In this document: one piece after another, positions 15,388 through 24,159 of the stretch | How the letters are laid out: every line of letters begins with the position of its first letter | How positions within the stretch are numbered: the stretch's first letter is position 1 | DNA from: an uncultured Sulfurovum sp. | GTDB taxonomy: Bacteria; Campylobacterota; Campylobacteria; Campylobacterales; Sulfurovaceae | Length of the DNA stretch: 26,210 nucleotides | Reading direction: 5' to 3' | Assembly: GCA_902727915.1 (NCBI GenBank) | Contig: CACVAU010000049.1 | Location: forward strand, 1-26,210 | The notes under the pieces: generated by a model | Told to the model about the DNA's origin: nothing | The model's database searches: none | The model's input: only the letters and a program-made list of their open reading frames with translations | Position numbers and translations under genes: made by a program

Positions 15388-16443
15388 TTACCAATTAAAA
15401 GCCAAAGAGAGTTGATATTCTCGAAATTTTTTATTATTATAACCTTTAGTTTTATAAGTATTAATACCTATATTAAAGTATTTTAATTGATACTTCACAC
15501 CAAGAGTTAAACTTTGATTATAAATTCCTGAACTTAACTCTAAACTGTTCTTAAAAAATTTATTAGCGACACCTATTCGTAAATTATCAGCAACATAAGA
15601 TTCATTACTTTGATCAAACATATCCATATAATCAATAGCAACTAACATATTCTTATAAGGTTTCACGGCAATACCCACATTACTCGTTTCATTAATACGA
15701 CCCAAAGCATCAAAGTTTGTGTCTCCTATGTTTAAAAGAGAAAAAGCAATTTTTAAGTCATAAGGGTTCTCATTCATATGGTAAATAAGCCCTGCATCAA
15801 CAGACATACTAAACTTTTTTTCTTTGTACTCATTATCAAAATAATACCCAATACTATCAGCTTCAAGCATCTCAGTAATCGAATAATTATGTGCTATTTG
15901 ATAACGGTTAATGGCTTTAATACTTAGACCATATCTAAAGTTATTCTCTTCTTTGGCAATGGCTCCTACTAAGGCATGGTACTCATCAACTTGACTTTCC
16001 ATCGCGCCTAAAGAACCAAAACCTGTATGGGTTATAAAAGAAGCATCTAATGCACTTAACACACCAACAACCCAAGAAAATGAAGCTTCACTTTGAGAAA
16101 TAGAACTAAAGTTATTAGCACTCAAATGTAAGGGTTTACCAATGTTTTTATTCAACAATTCTGAAATATTTTTATTTTTATCACGGCTACTCTTAGAAGC
16201 TGAATTCAACGCTTTCACAAAAGACATGCTATCCGAACTTAACGCAAGACTACTATCCATAAAGTTAACCTCTAAAACTTTAGCTGTCGTAAATGGAATA
16301 CCTGCTGGGTTAGAAAAAAGTGCATTAGCCTCTCCCCCTATGGCTAAATTAACGCCTCCTCTTCCTAAGTTTTCTTCTATTGTTAGCCCATTAGCTGTTA
16401 AGGCTGTAAGTATTATGGATATTGCCATCAAGCCTTTTATCAT
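15388..16443 (-). CDS. TraF/FadL-like outer-membrane beta-barrel protein
   Basis: A 351-residue protein with a Sec signal peptide (about 1-19, ending TANG). ENLGRGGVNLAIGGEANALF then SNPAGI is the N-terminal signature shared by TraF_2-type and FadL/OmpP1-like outer-membrane proteins. The second half consists of alternating short strands, and the chain ends LSLAFNW, with a C-terminal aromatic as in BAM-inserted barrels. The size allows perhaps 12-14 strands, a moderate barrel. It starts immediately behind the lipoprotein gene (TAG-ATG, no gap), so translation is coupled, with AAAGGG inside the upstream gene serving as ribosome site. Substrate unknown. Despite the TraF-like label there is no sign of a conjugation system. 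Confidence 0.75.
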   Translation of the reverse strand: MIKGLMAISIILTALTANGLTIEENLGRGGVNLAIGGEANALFSNPAGIPFTTAKVLEVNFMDSSLALSSDSMSFVKALNSASKSSRDKNKNISELLNKNIGKPLHLSANNFSSISQSEASFSWVVGVLSALDASFITHTGFGSLGAMESQVDEYHALVGAIAKEENNFRYGLSIKAINRYQIAHNYSITEMLEADSIGYYFDNEYKEKKFSMSVDAGLIYHMNENPYDLKIAFSLLNIGDTNFDALGRINETSNVGIAVKPYKNMLVAIDYMDMFDQSNESYVADNLRIGVANKFFKNSLELSSGIYNQSLTLGVKYQLKYFNIGINTYKTKGYNNKKFREYQLSLAFNW

Positions 16444-18408
16444 CTAATCCCTTTGTAAATAACCTGATAAATTATCTAAACCAATCGTACCCTCAGTACT
16501 TCCTGTAATGTTCTTAAGATAATTTCCAACCGTCTCTTTGGTTTCTGATCCAGCAGGAAAAAGTGCTTGTATGTTCGCACCTTGTTCAATATTGCTTTTC
16601 AACTCCATTAACAAGGCACTATTATCTAATGTAGGACAAGGAAAATAATTTATACCATCACTGCTATTATTAGTTTTAGTAAAATCTTTAGAACAAACAC
16701 CAGAGGTTAACAAAGGTGAATTGTTATTTGCTTTATTAGTAACCAATTTATAAAAAGTATTATAACCATAGGTGCTACTTCCCACATCTACTTCAATCAA
16801 TGTTGTAATATATGCTTTATTATTGGCAGTAAACGTTACTTTCCCTCTATAGGTATAACTGCTCCCCTCTCGACAACTATTATTAGGGTTATTAGCATAA
16901 ACAACAGCACAAGAAGAAGCATCTGCTTCATCCACAACCCCATTACCATTTAAATCTTCACTGGAGTTTATATCAACTCCTTCTGACCACTTAGAGACCG
17001 TTGTACTCTCACCACCAAAAAGTAACTTAATACTATTGGACAAAGAAGTTAAACGTACTAAGCCTAAATTGACACAGCTCTCTTTTTCTAAAGCACTTAA
17101 GCCACTGGTATTATTACAATCCAATCCAGCCACCACTTCACTGTAATATTTATCAGCTTCATTCAAATTATCAATAATCTCTACACTGTTTCCATTATTG
17201 GTTATGCTATCAATAAAGCCATTGAAACTACTGTTTTTATCACTGTTGTTCATTGCGCCTACAATATCAAAAACCGTATAACTACTTTTACCAATATAAG
17301 CTGCTGCAATGTTAACATTCACCTCATCATCACCCATATCAGCATAATCTGCTCGGTTATTTAATAATTCATTTAAAATAAAATCATTGTCCCCATTATC
17401 TAAGGCTGTTTGAATACCTGCTTCACTTTTTGCATAATCAGAACCTGTATTCTCAAAAATATTTTTGATTTGAATCGTTAGTAAAGCTTCCGTACTTGTA
17501 CCAGCATCATTCGTGGCTGTATAGCGTAAATTATAAGCCGTTCTACTCTCATAATCTAAATAAACAAGCACTTTAATATTACCTTCTTTATTCACTTCAA
17601 AAGAGCCATTTACATTACCCAATAAATCAATTTTTGTGATATTTGAATCCCCTTTATCACTAATGTTCACATCCCCAACCAAAGTACCTACTGCTAAATT
17701 TTCAAAAAGTTCTAAATGAACATCTGAAACACTTGGTTTAATCACACTCTCTGGATTGGGTTCATACTCAACGGCTCTATCATTTAATATGTTATCTAAA
17801 TGCTGTGTTAGATTAGAACGATATGTTTCAGTCAATTTATCTTTATGAATAATAGGATTATACTTTAAAAGGTCTGCCATACCAATAATATTATCACCTG
17901 TTAAATCACTCCCAATAACTGTTTCAAGTGCTTTTTGAATCTCATTCTCAATGTTTAGACTATCAGTACTTAAAAATGCTTTTACTTTTTGATAAACAAT
18001 TTCACTCACCACAGTAACATTGGCTTGATTAAGGGTTTTAATGTCACTACCTTTAGCCAACAGATGAAATTTCCCTCTGTTACGTGTTGGTGTATCATTC
18101 ACTACCCCATCATCTTCAACATCATAATCCTTACCTTCACTAATCTCATAAAGATAAAATTTATCATTCTCTAATTTTTCCACAAAAAGACGAAAATTAC
18201 CAATCGTCTCAATGCTTGTTCCATTACTACTTACATCCGTTGCTAAAAGCTTTTTATCTTCGTTGGTTAATTCATATAATTTCACCGTAGCCTCAGACAT
18301 AACACCCAGTTGTGCTTTTCCATTTTTAATAAAAGTAACCGTTGCATCAGGAATAATATTTCCTCCACAACCCAACAAAAGAAACACTAAAACTATATAT
18401 CTCATCAT
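16444..18408 (-). CDS. Secreted lipoprotein with cadherin-like domain and two Ca-loop motifs
   Basis: The 654 residues begin with a lipoprotein signal (LVFLLLGC, lipid-carrying Cys14); Gly follows the Cys, so outer-membrane sorting is expected. Residues about 226-318 are cadherin-like (VSDVHLELFENLAVGTLVGD ... LDYESRTAYNLRYTATN). DLTGDNIIGMADL (168-180) and DLNGNGVVDEADA (485-497) look like dockerin/EF-hand-type calcium loops. Residues about 325-465 are helical with an AAYIGKSSYTVFDIVG stretch, and the C-terminal third contains several Cys that could form disulfides. I do not recognise the whole as a named family. The ribosome site TAAGGAG overlaps the stop of the haem lipoprotein gene 8 bases upstream. 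Probably a structural or adhesive partner of that protein at the cell surface. Confidence 0.8.
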   Translation of the reverse strand: MMRYIVLVFLLLGCGGNIIPDATVTFIKNGKAQLGVMSEATVKLYELTNEDKKLLATDVSSNGTSIETIGNFRLFVEKLENDKFYLYEISEGKDYDVEDDGVVNDTPTRNRGKFHLLAKGSDIKTLNQANVTVVSEIVYQKVKAFLSTDSLNIENEIQKALETVIGSDLTGDNIIGMADLLKYNPIIHKDKLTETYRSNLTQHLDNILNDRAVEYEPNPESVIKPSVSDVHLELFENLAVGTLVGDVNISDKGDSNITKIDLLGNVNGSFEVNKEGNIKVLVYLDYESRTAYNLRYTATNDAGTSTEALLTIQIKNIFENTGSDYAKSEAGIQTALDNGDNDFILNELLNNRADYADMGDDEVNVNIAAAYIGKSSYTVFDIVGAMNNSDKNSSFNGFIDSITNNGNSVEIIDNLNEADKYYSEVVAGLDCNNTSGLSALEKESCVNLGLVRLTSLSNSIKLLFGGESTTVSKWSEGVDINSSEDLNGNGVVDEADASSCAVVYANNPNNSCREGSSYTYRGKVTFTANNKAYITTLIEVDVGSSTYGYNTFYKLVTNKANNNSPLLTSGVCSKDFTKTNNSSDGINYFPCPTLDNSALLMELKSNIEQGANIQALFPAGSETKETVGNYLKNITGSTEGTIGLDNLSGYLQRD

Positions 18409-18416
18409 TTATCTCC

Positions 18417-21400
18417 TTATTCTCTTGGTTCTATGACTAAAAATGGGGTTGCATATTTTTGATAATCATTAATATAAGTTTGTAACCATAATGGAATAGT
18501 AACTTTTTTCTGAATACCTAAAATAGGATCAAAACTAAATGCTTCAGGGTCAACATTTAAATCTTTATTAAATCCATAAAAAGCACCATCTTCTGCCACA
18601 ACCAAAGCACGAACATTAAAATAATCACTGGCATTATAATCAACACCCTCTATGGTTTGTGCTGTAAAATTAAACTCTGTCATGTATTTTGGTTTACCTG
18701 TCACAAGATTAAGAACATTCATTCTATCAATATCACCATTTACCCATTTGGTCATAAACGTTGCTCTTTTCCACACATACACACCAATGGTATTCCCTCC
18801 GTCAGACATCTTAGTACGCCACTCTGGTATAACAAAAGTATTGTCCTCCTCTCCACTACCTAAACTTACATAGAAATCACCATTTACATTTGAATCAGAA
18901 CTCAATTTTGACTCAACCAGACCTTGTAACTCTCCAGCTTCATAATCAGGATCAGAAACATTACCCTCTGCTGGTCTCCACCATATTAAATAGAGTGTCT
19001 GTTTATGTGACTCCCCTACTTGATTGCCTGTATGATCTAAAGTAATATCAAAGAGTACTGATGCCGTATTTTCATCAACAACATGAATTTTTTGTGCTTC
19101 TTGATTCACAAAGTATAACCAACCTTTATCAGCACGTCTGTACATGGTTGTCCACTCAGGAGAGAAACCGTCAATAACCCCAACATCAATAATGCTTCCA
19201 TTGGTATCTAACTTTTTCAACATACTTGTGTTTCTATCGGTAAAGAAGAGATAAGCTTTCGGTAACGTAGCACTTGGTGTAGGCACATTATAGTCACTGG
19301 TAATCGTTACTTCTAATTTTTGTGTTGTACTAGCTGTAATACCATCCGTAATCGAAAAAGTAAGATTATGTTCACCCCTATCTCCTAATATGGCATAGGT
19401 TTGTAGTGTCGCTGAGTTAAAGCTTGTGTAATTCAGGTCTAGCATTGTCCCACTAATATTATGTTGCGTACTACTATGACCTGAGATAAAAAGTTGTGAT
19501 AACTCATCATCAGCATCACTCCATCGAATCTCTTGATCAAGATAAGCTGGATCAGCATACTCTTTAATCACAATCGGACTAACTGCTTGTGTAATGTTAG
19601 ACTCAATGTTCTTCATCGCAACACCATTTATCCAATTTTCTAATGCCTTATAATCATCAGAATTAGGCAAATAACCACTGTGATCTTTAATATTATCATT
19701 CAATGGAACTGGTGTAATGTCAGTTCCATTATTCTCTAAATAATACCCTCTGGCATACACCAAAAGCTCTGAATTGTTTAAATCGTTAAAGTCCACACGA
19801 TAAAGTGCAGAACTTAAAGTTAAACTTCGTGAAGTACTCAAATTACTCTGCCATCCAAGTTTGGAATATTTTGTATCACCTTTATTAGCCAAATATCTAT
19901 AAACACCAAATCGTGTTACCCTATCACGAAGATAATAAGCATTAGCAAAGCGTTTCTCTTTAGGTTGAATTGGCGTAAAGTTTCGATCACTTAATCCTCC
20001 TGTACTATGGGTGTTGTGACAAGAATAACAATTCTTAACCAAAGCTTGATAGGCTTTTTGTGCTTGAGGAGTATTCGTACTTAAATAATTACGTTGAAAT
20101 GAAATTTTATCCGACATTCCCACAGGTAAACGTGTTGACCCATAAGTAATCATTTTTTGTGTGTCTTCTAATGACCAATGTTTACTATGATTATAGTCCC
20201 CATTAATACGCTTAACTTCCTTAACCACATCCTCATCATACATTGCACCATAATCATTGGCTCTCTCTAAATCTCTACTCGCAGTATTAGAATGATTCTC
20301 ATCTTTGGGAACAGTTAAATCATCATCTAAAATTAAACTCCAAAGAAAAGGAGCAGGATGATAGTTATTATCCATACCCATAGGATTAATATCTCCATAT
20401 TGGTAAGGAAGTACTTTATCTTCATCTTTAACTTTATGCGCACCTAAAACAAAAGTACGATACATCGCCGTCTTACTATCAATCCCTGTTAAATTTGACA
20501 AATTCAATTTATCTTTTACATTATGACAATCCACACAAGATTGACCACCATTTAGCCCAGACTTAGTAAAAAGTGGGGCTATCTCTTTATGAAAATCAGG
20601 AATGGATTTTGTCGCATTATAGTCTGAAATATCCTTATCTGTTCCAATTACATCAGCCAAATTACCTTGCATCTTATCTTGCGCAATGGAATGATAATCT
20701 TTATATAAATCCAAAACATCTTGATTTCTATCTTGATGACATTGATTACAAGCATTCACACGATTAGGCACAAAACTTACCTCTTGTCTTTCAACACGTA
20801 TGGGAAGCCATATATTGCCTTCTTCACCCTGTCCATCTTTAAAATTAAACTTCTTATTCACTTTCCAAACATAAAGCCCCTCTTTTAAAATAACCCCTAA
20901 AGAACCATCACTTTCAGTACTAATAAATTTACTAGAAGGAATGCTTAACTCTTGACTTTGTTCTAAACCAATGGCATAAGAATCAGAGAAATGATGAGAA
21001 GGTATAAAAAACTGCATACTTATGTCACTAGGATCAATACCATTAAGTTGATTTTGTACTCCATTATTCGAGGCACCTAAATTTTCAACTAAGAAACCTG
21101 CTTTACCCTTTAAATTATTATTGGTAAAAGAAGTTCGATTTTCACTTCCTTCACTAATACCAGGAGCTACCTTCTTGTTGATAGGAGGATAAAAACTACG
21201 TGGTTGCATAAAATGGTAACCAGCACTGTTAATCACTAAAGTACCAGCTGTATCATCCAAGCTATCATTCACATCAGCTGGATAATCTTTAACATAAATA
21301 CCATAAGTAGTGTCTGTATCGGAACGATAAGCATACACAAAACTATCATCATTATAATGTTCTGGTGTTCGAGCAATATCATACTCTACACTCGAAGCGC

Positions 21401-22529
21401 TGTCCAATTTTGAAAGAAAAACTTTATCACTTCGTAGGTCTAAATTCTCTCTTTTTGTCATTAAAATATCACCCTCAGCAATAAACTCTCCTTTATTACC
21501 AATACGTGCCGATTGTCCCATTAAAATGTAACCTTTATAGTCACCTGATTTAATTTCACGTGCCTGATACAAATTCTGTCCTGAATCATCCGTTGCTGCC
21601 TCTTCACCATAAAACATAAAGTTATCACTGCCATCCATCTGCATTTTCCAAAGTGCAAAACGATTCACCGTAGCTTGATGCTCCCACTGAGTGAACACAA
21701 CCAAAGGTACTGATGAACCCTCTTGATTAACAACCAAAGGTTCTGTTTGATGTGAATTGTTAAACCCTATTCTTGTCACAGCACCTGTCACCGTATCTAA
21801 CGTATGGATTAAAGGTACAGGTATTCTGTCATATTCGTCTAAAAGTACCGAAGATTTATAATTCATAGGAATATCATTTTTGGTGACGGTTTTAGAAATA
21901 AGTAACATTTCATGCCCTGATTCATTATTATCACCAATATAAGTAGGGTATGAATAGCTCACAGAATAGTCATCAGTAAGTGCTGTAAGCTTTTTAGTGG
22001 CAATATCCATTTTAAAAATCCCTAAATTTCTATTAGGATTTAAATCCGTTTCCTTTAAAATATCATCAACAGCAAACACTGGCTTACTCATAGCAATATA
22101 AAGACTTCTACCATCAGGAGCCACATCAAAACTTTGAATACGTACCTTTTCAACATCTTCACAAGCATTATCTAAAGCAGGATAGATCTGCCAAGTTTTA
22201 TAAGTCCCATTACGTTCTTTTCTTGAAACCAATAACTTGTCTTCAAAACCAGTATCATCATAACCTCTTTCAGGAAATCGTAAATCTGTTCTTTGATCTA
22301 ATTGCCCCCATGCAATATAAAATAAGTCAGGATGTGTTCGTCCATCAGATTCATGCTCACTTAATGCTGTTTTAGGAATAAAATCAACCCCATCTAACAC
22401 CCCTGGAATAGGTGAACATTCTGTAATATCTGGCGTTCCTTCATCCACCGTTTTATCTGTGGGAGAAATACACCCACCTAACAAAAACATCAAAAAAATG
22501 CCGACTATAAAATACTTAACTTTCCTCAT
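18417..22529 (-). CDS. Large triheme c-type lipoprotein with propeller-like domains
   Basis: The 1370 residues start with a lipoprotein signal (FLMFLLGGC, Cys20; next residue Ile, so outer-membrane sorting). Parts in order: a beta-propeller-like region (about 60-450, with DVAPDGRSLYIA); a beta domain (about 470-585); a haem region with CNQCH (594-598), CVDCH (665-669, in a context like planctomycete PSCyt-type domains) and CYSCH (834-838); a cadherin-like domain (about 1000-1100); and a second propeller-like C-terminus. A propeller followed by a beta domain and then CxxCH resembles the alpha subunit of hydrazine synthase (HzsA-related proteins), but that is a resemblance of layout. The ATG at 22535 is only 3 bases from AGGAG; the ATG at 22529 is 9 bases away and is preferred. 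First gene of a four-gene operon. Redox substrate unknown. Confidence 0.85.
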   Translation of the reverse strand: MRKVKYFIVGIFLMFLLGGCISPTDKTVDEGTPDITECSPIPGVLDGVDFIPKTALSEHESDGRTHPDLFYIAWGQLDQRTDLRFPERGYDDTGFEDKLLVSRKERNGTYKTWQIYPALDNACEDVEKVRIQSFDVAPDGRSLYIAMSKPVFAVDDILKETDLNPNRNLGIFKMDIATKKLTALTDDYSVSYSYPTYIGDNNESGHEMLLISKTVTKNDIPMNYKSSVLLDEYDRIPVPLIHTLDTVTGAVTRIGFNNSHQTEPLVVNQEGSSVPLVVFTQWEHQATVNRFALWKMQMDGSDNFMFYGEEAATDDSGQNLYQAREIKSGDYKGYILMGQSARIGNKGEFIAEGDILMTKRENLDLRSDKVFLSKLDSASSVEYDIARTPEHYNDDSFVYAYRSDTDTTYGIYVKDYPADVNDSLDDTAGTLVINSAGYHFMQPRSFYPPINKKVAPGISEGSENRTSFTNNNLKGKAGFLVENLGASNNGVQNQLNGIDPSDISMQFFIPSHHFSDSYAIGLEQSQELSIPSSKFISTESDGSLGVILKEGLYVWKVNKKFNFKDGQGEEGNIWLPIRVERQEVSFVPNRVNACNQCHQDRNQDVLDLYKDYHSIAQDKMQGNLADVIGTDKDISDYNATKSIPDFHKEIAPLFTKSGLNGGQSCVDCHNVKDKLNLSNLTGIDSKTAMYRTFVLGAHKVKDEDKVLPYQYGDINPMGMDNNYHPAPFLWSLILDDDLTVPKDENHSNTASRDLERANDYGAMYDEDVVKEVKRINGDYNHSKHWSLEDTQKMITYGSTRLPVGMSDKISFQRNYLSTNTPQAQKAYQALVKNCYSCHNTHSTGGLSDRNFTPIQPKEKRFANAYYLRDRVTRFGVYRYLANKGDTKYSKLGWQSNLSTSRSLTLSSALYRVDFNDLNNSELLVYARGYYLENNGTDITPVPLNDNIKDHSGYLPNSDDYKALENWINGVAMKNIESNITQAVSPIVIKEYADPAYLDQEIRWSDADDELSQLFISGHSSTQHNISGTMLDLNYTSFNSATLQTYAILGDRGEHNLTFSITDGITASTTQKLEVTITSDYNVPTPSATLPKAYLFFTDRNTSMLKKLDTNGSIIDVGVIDGFSPEWTTMYRRADKGWLYFVNQEAQKIHVVDENTASVLFDITLDHTGNQVGESHKQTLYLIWWRPAEGNVSDPDYEAGELQGLVESKLSSDSNVNGDFYVSLGSGEEDNTFVIPEWRTKMSDGGNTIGVYVWKRATFMTKWVNGDIDRMNVLNLVTGKPKYMTEFNFTAQTIEGVDYNASDYFNVRALVVAEDGAFYGFNKDLNVDPEAFSFDPILGIQKKVTIPLWLQTYINDYQKYATPFLVIEPRE

Positions 22530-22535
22530 AACCAT

Positions 22536-22817
22536 TCTCTCCTAAGAAATAAATAAACATTGAAAATTATCATTTAATGCGTATTTTTTAGCTTAATCAT
22601 TAACTTTAAGTTATGTATATTTCAATATATTTTAAATAATCCCTATTATATAATATAAGAAAAAACAATAGATGTTATTAAAAACATCAACAAATTCATT
22701 ATATACTACTTCAAGCCCATGAAATAAGTCTTTACTCTATATTTTTGAAATTTATTTTATTATAATAAATTAAATAATCAAGTCCAATTCATAAACTTTA
22801 TATCCATAGGGAATCAA
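22536..22817. promoter_or_regulatory. Divergent promoter region of the haem-lipoprotein operon and the NlpC/P60 gene
   Basis: A very AT-rich 282-base gap. Minus strand: TATAAT (22645-22650) with a T-rich upstream region, giving a leader of about 110 bases for the operon. Plus strand: TATAAT (22761-22766) ahead of the NlpC/P60 gene. Neither has a good -35. Between them GATGTT (22671-22676) and AACATC (22683-22688) form a 6-bp inverted repeat, a possible operator. I see no convincing small ORF. Confidence 0.45.
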
Positions 22818-24149
22818 ATGAAAAAATTTATATTGACACTCAGCTTAACAGCAACACTTAATAGTATACTGTTTGCACAAACCACCCTTTCATTAGGAGA
22901 ACGTAGTACCAGTAACATTGACTTTATGCAAACCAATGAGGTTAAAGATACGACTCACATAAAACAAGACCCAACCCCATTTACTAAAAATATTCAACTT
23001 ATGTCAGCAGAAGAACAACTGGAATATGACCGAATTTATAATGAAAAGTTTTTTGCTCCATGGTCACAAAGTACCATAGAACTAAGTAAAGGTGAAAAAA
23101 CATGGCAATTCAAATATGCCAAAGAAAAAACTTACAGAAGTGATGGTAAACGTATTCCAAAATCATGGTATAACTATGAAATTACAAACTCAAATTTTAA
23201 AAATGCTGATAGTTTAAATATTCCAGCCATAACCCTACGCCATACAGATTTACGTCTTTATCCTAGCAGTAGAGGTATCTATTATGATCCAAAACGTGCT
23301 GGAGAAGGCTTTCCCTTTGACTATTCACAAAACTCTTCAGTACATATTAATACCCCCATTATTATCTCACACTATTCACTCGATAAACTGTGGGTTTATA
23401 CCCAAACCTCTTTTGCCTCAGGATGGATAAAAATTGAAGACATTGCTTTTACAGATTTTGCTTTTCAAGAAAAGTTTCAAAATGGTGATTATGCCATTAC
23501 CGTTAAAGACAACTTAAAACTCTCCGATGATAATGGTGAAATCTCTTTGGTCAAAATGGGCAGTATTTTTCCCATTGACCCTAAAACAAAAAAATACCTA
23601 ATGGCAAAAAAAAATGAAAAAGGTTTCGCAACAATTTCCAAAATTACCGTTAACGATGTTGACATCATTGCCCGTAAGCCTATAAAATTTAATCAATACA
23701 ACTTAGCCTATATCTCAAAACAACTCGTAGGTGAGCCTTATGGTTGGGGTGGTAAAGAAAAATGTAGAGACTGTTCTGCATTAACACGGGATTTCTTCTC
23801 CCCTTTTGGAATCTACTTACCAAGAAACTCTCGACAACAAGCACAATCAGGTAATGAATTTATGTCCCTTAAAGGGCTTGAAGCCACACAAAAAAAAGAA
23901 ACCATTGTCAACTATGCTAAACCTTTCCGTTCCATGCTCTTTGTACCTGGTCACATTACACTTTATTTAGGAGAAAAAGAAGGTGAACCCATTATTTTAC
24001 ATAACTATTGGGGAGTTCGCTTAAATGATGGTAGTAAAAGAGTGATGGGACGTGCAATTATTAGTACCACAACCCCGGGTAAAGAGTTAGTAGATGTTAG
24101 AAAAAGAAGTATGTTAATTAATACCCTTACAGGCATAGTGAATTTTTAA
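22818..24149 (+). CDS. Secreted SH3/NlpC-P60 (C40) peptidoglycan peptidase
   Basis: Likely a periplasmic cell-wall endopeptidase acting on peptide stems. The 443 residues have a Sec signal peptide (1-20, ending LFA), an N-terminal helical stretch, two SH3b-like segments (about 130-290, with the LRLYPSSRGIYYD and SGWIKIEDIAF strands) and a C-terminal NlpC/P60 domain (about 295-410). The catalytic Cys319 is in KCRDCSALTRDF, with His379 in VPGHITLYLG and His395 in ILHNYWG. GEPYGWGG just before the Cys and LPRNSRQQAQ after it are typical. The layout matches the SH3b1/SH3b2-NlpC/P60 group (YkfC-like). AGGGA lies 5 bases before the ATG. Divergent from the haem-lipoprotein operon, so joint regulation is possible. 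Confidence 0.9.
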   Translation: MKKFILTLSLTATLNSILFAQTTLSLGERSTSNIDFMQTNEVKDTTHIKQDPTPFTKNIQLMSAEEQLEYDRIYNEKFFAPWSQSTIELSKGEKTWQFKYAKEKTYRSDGKRIPKSWYNYEITNSNFKNADSLNIPAITLRHTDLRLYPSSRGIYYDPKRAGEGFPFDYSQNSSVHINTPIIISHYSLDKLWVYTQTSFASGWIKIEDIAFTDFAFQEKFQNGDYAITVKDNLKLSDDNGEISLVKMGSIFPIDPKTKKYLMAKKNEKGFATISKITVNDVDIIARKPIKFNQYNLAYISKQLVGEPYGWGGKEKCRDCSALTRDFFSPFGIYLPRNSRQQAQSGNEFMSLKGLEATQKKETIVNYAKPFRSMLFVPGHITLYLGEKEGEPIILHNYWGVRLNDGSKRVMGRAIISTTTPGKELVDVRKRSMLINTLTGIVNF

Positions 24150-24159
24150 AATTCACTAT
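24135..24159. terminator. Bidirectional 25-base palindrome at the NlpC/P60-purF junction
   Basis: ATAGTGAATTTT (24135-24146) and AAAATTCACTAT (24148-24159) are perfect inverses around a single T. It contains the NlpC/P60 stop (24147-24149), and its last base is the first base of the purF stop triplet (24159-24161). In RNA both strands would give a hairpin with A/U-rich top. It is the only space between the two convergent genes, so it probably ends both transcripts. Confidence 0.6.

Noticed and set aside
15388..16443. TraF-like protein as evidence for a conjugative element
   Set aside because: The resemblance is to an outer-membrane family that is widespread in chromosomes. There is no relaxase, coupling protein, pilus gene, integrase or attachment repeat nearby.
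18652..18873. Small plus-strand open frames inside the haem lipoprotein gene
   Set aside because: They are antisense shadows, with no ribosome site or recognisable protein.
15388..22529. MtrCAB-type extracellular electron conduit
   Set aside because: The barrel is too small, and the cytochrome has three haem sites in a 1370-residue chain instead of ten closely packed ones. An electron-transfer role stays possible but not this named system.
22536..22817. AT-rich gap as a replication origin
   Set aside because: I see no DnaA boxes (TTATCCACA-like), and the neighbours are not dnaA, dnaN or other origin genes; a divergent promoter region explains it.
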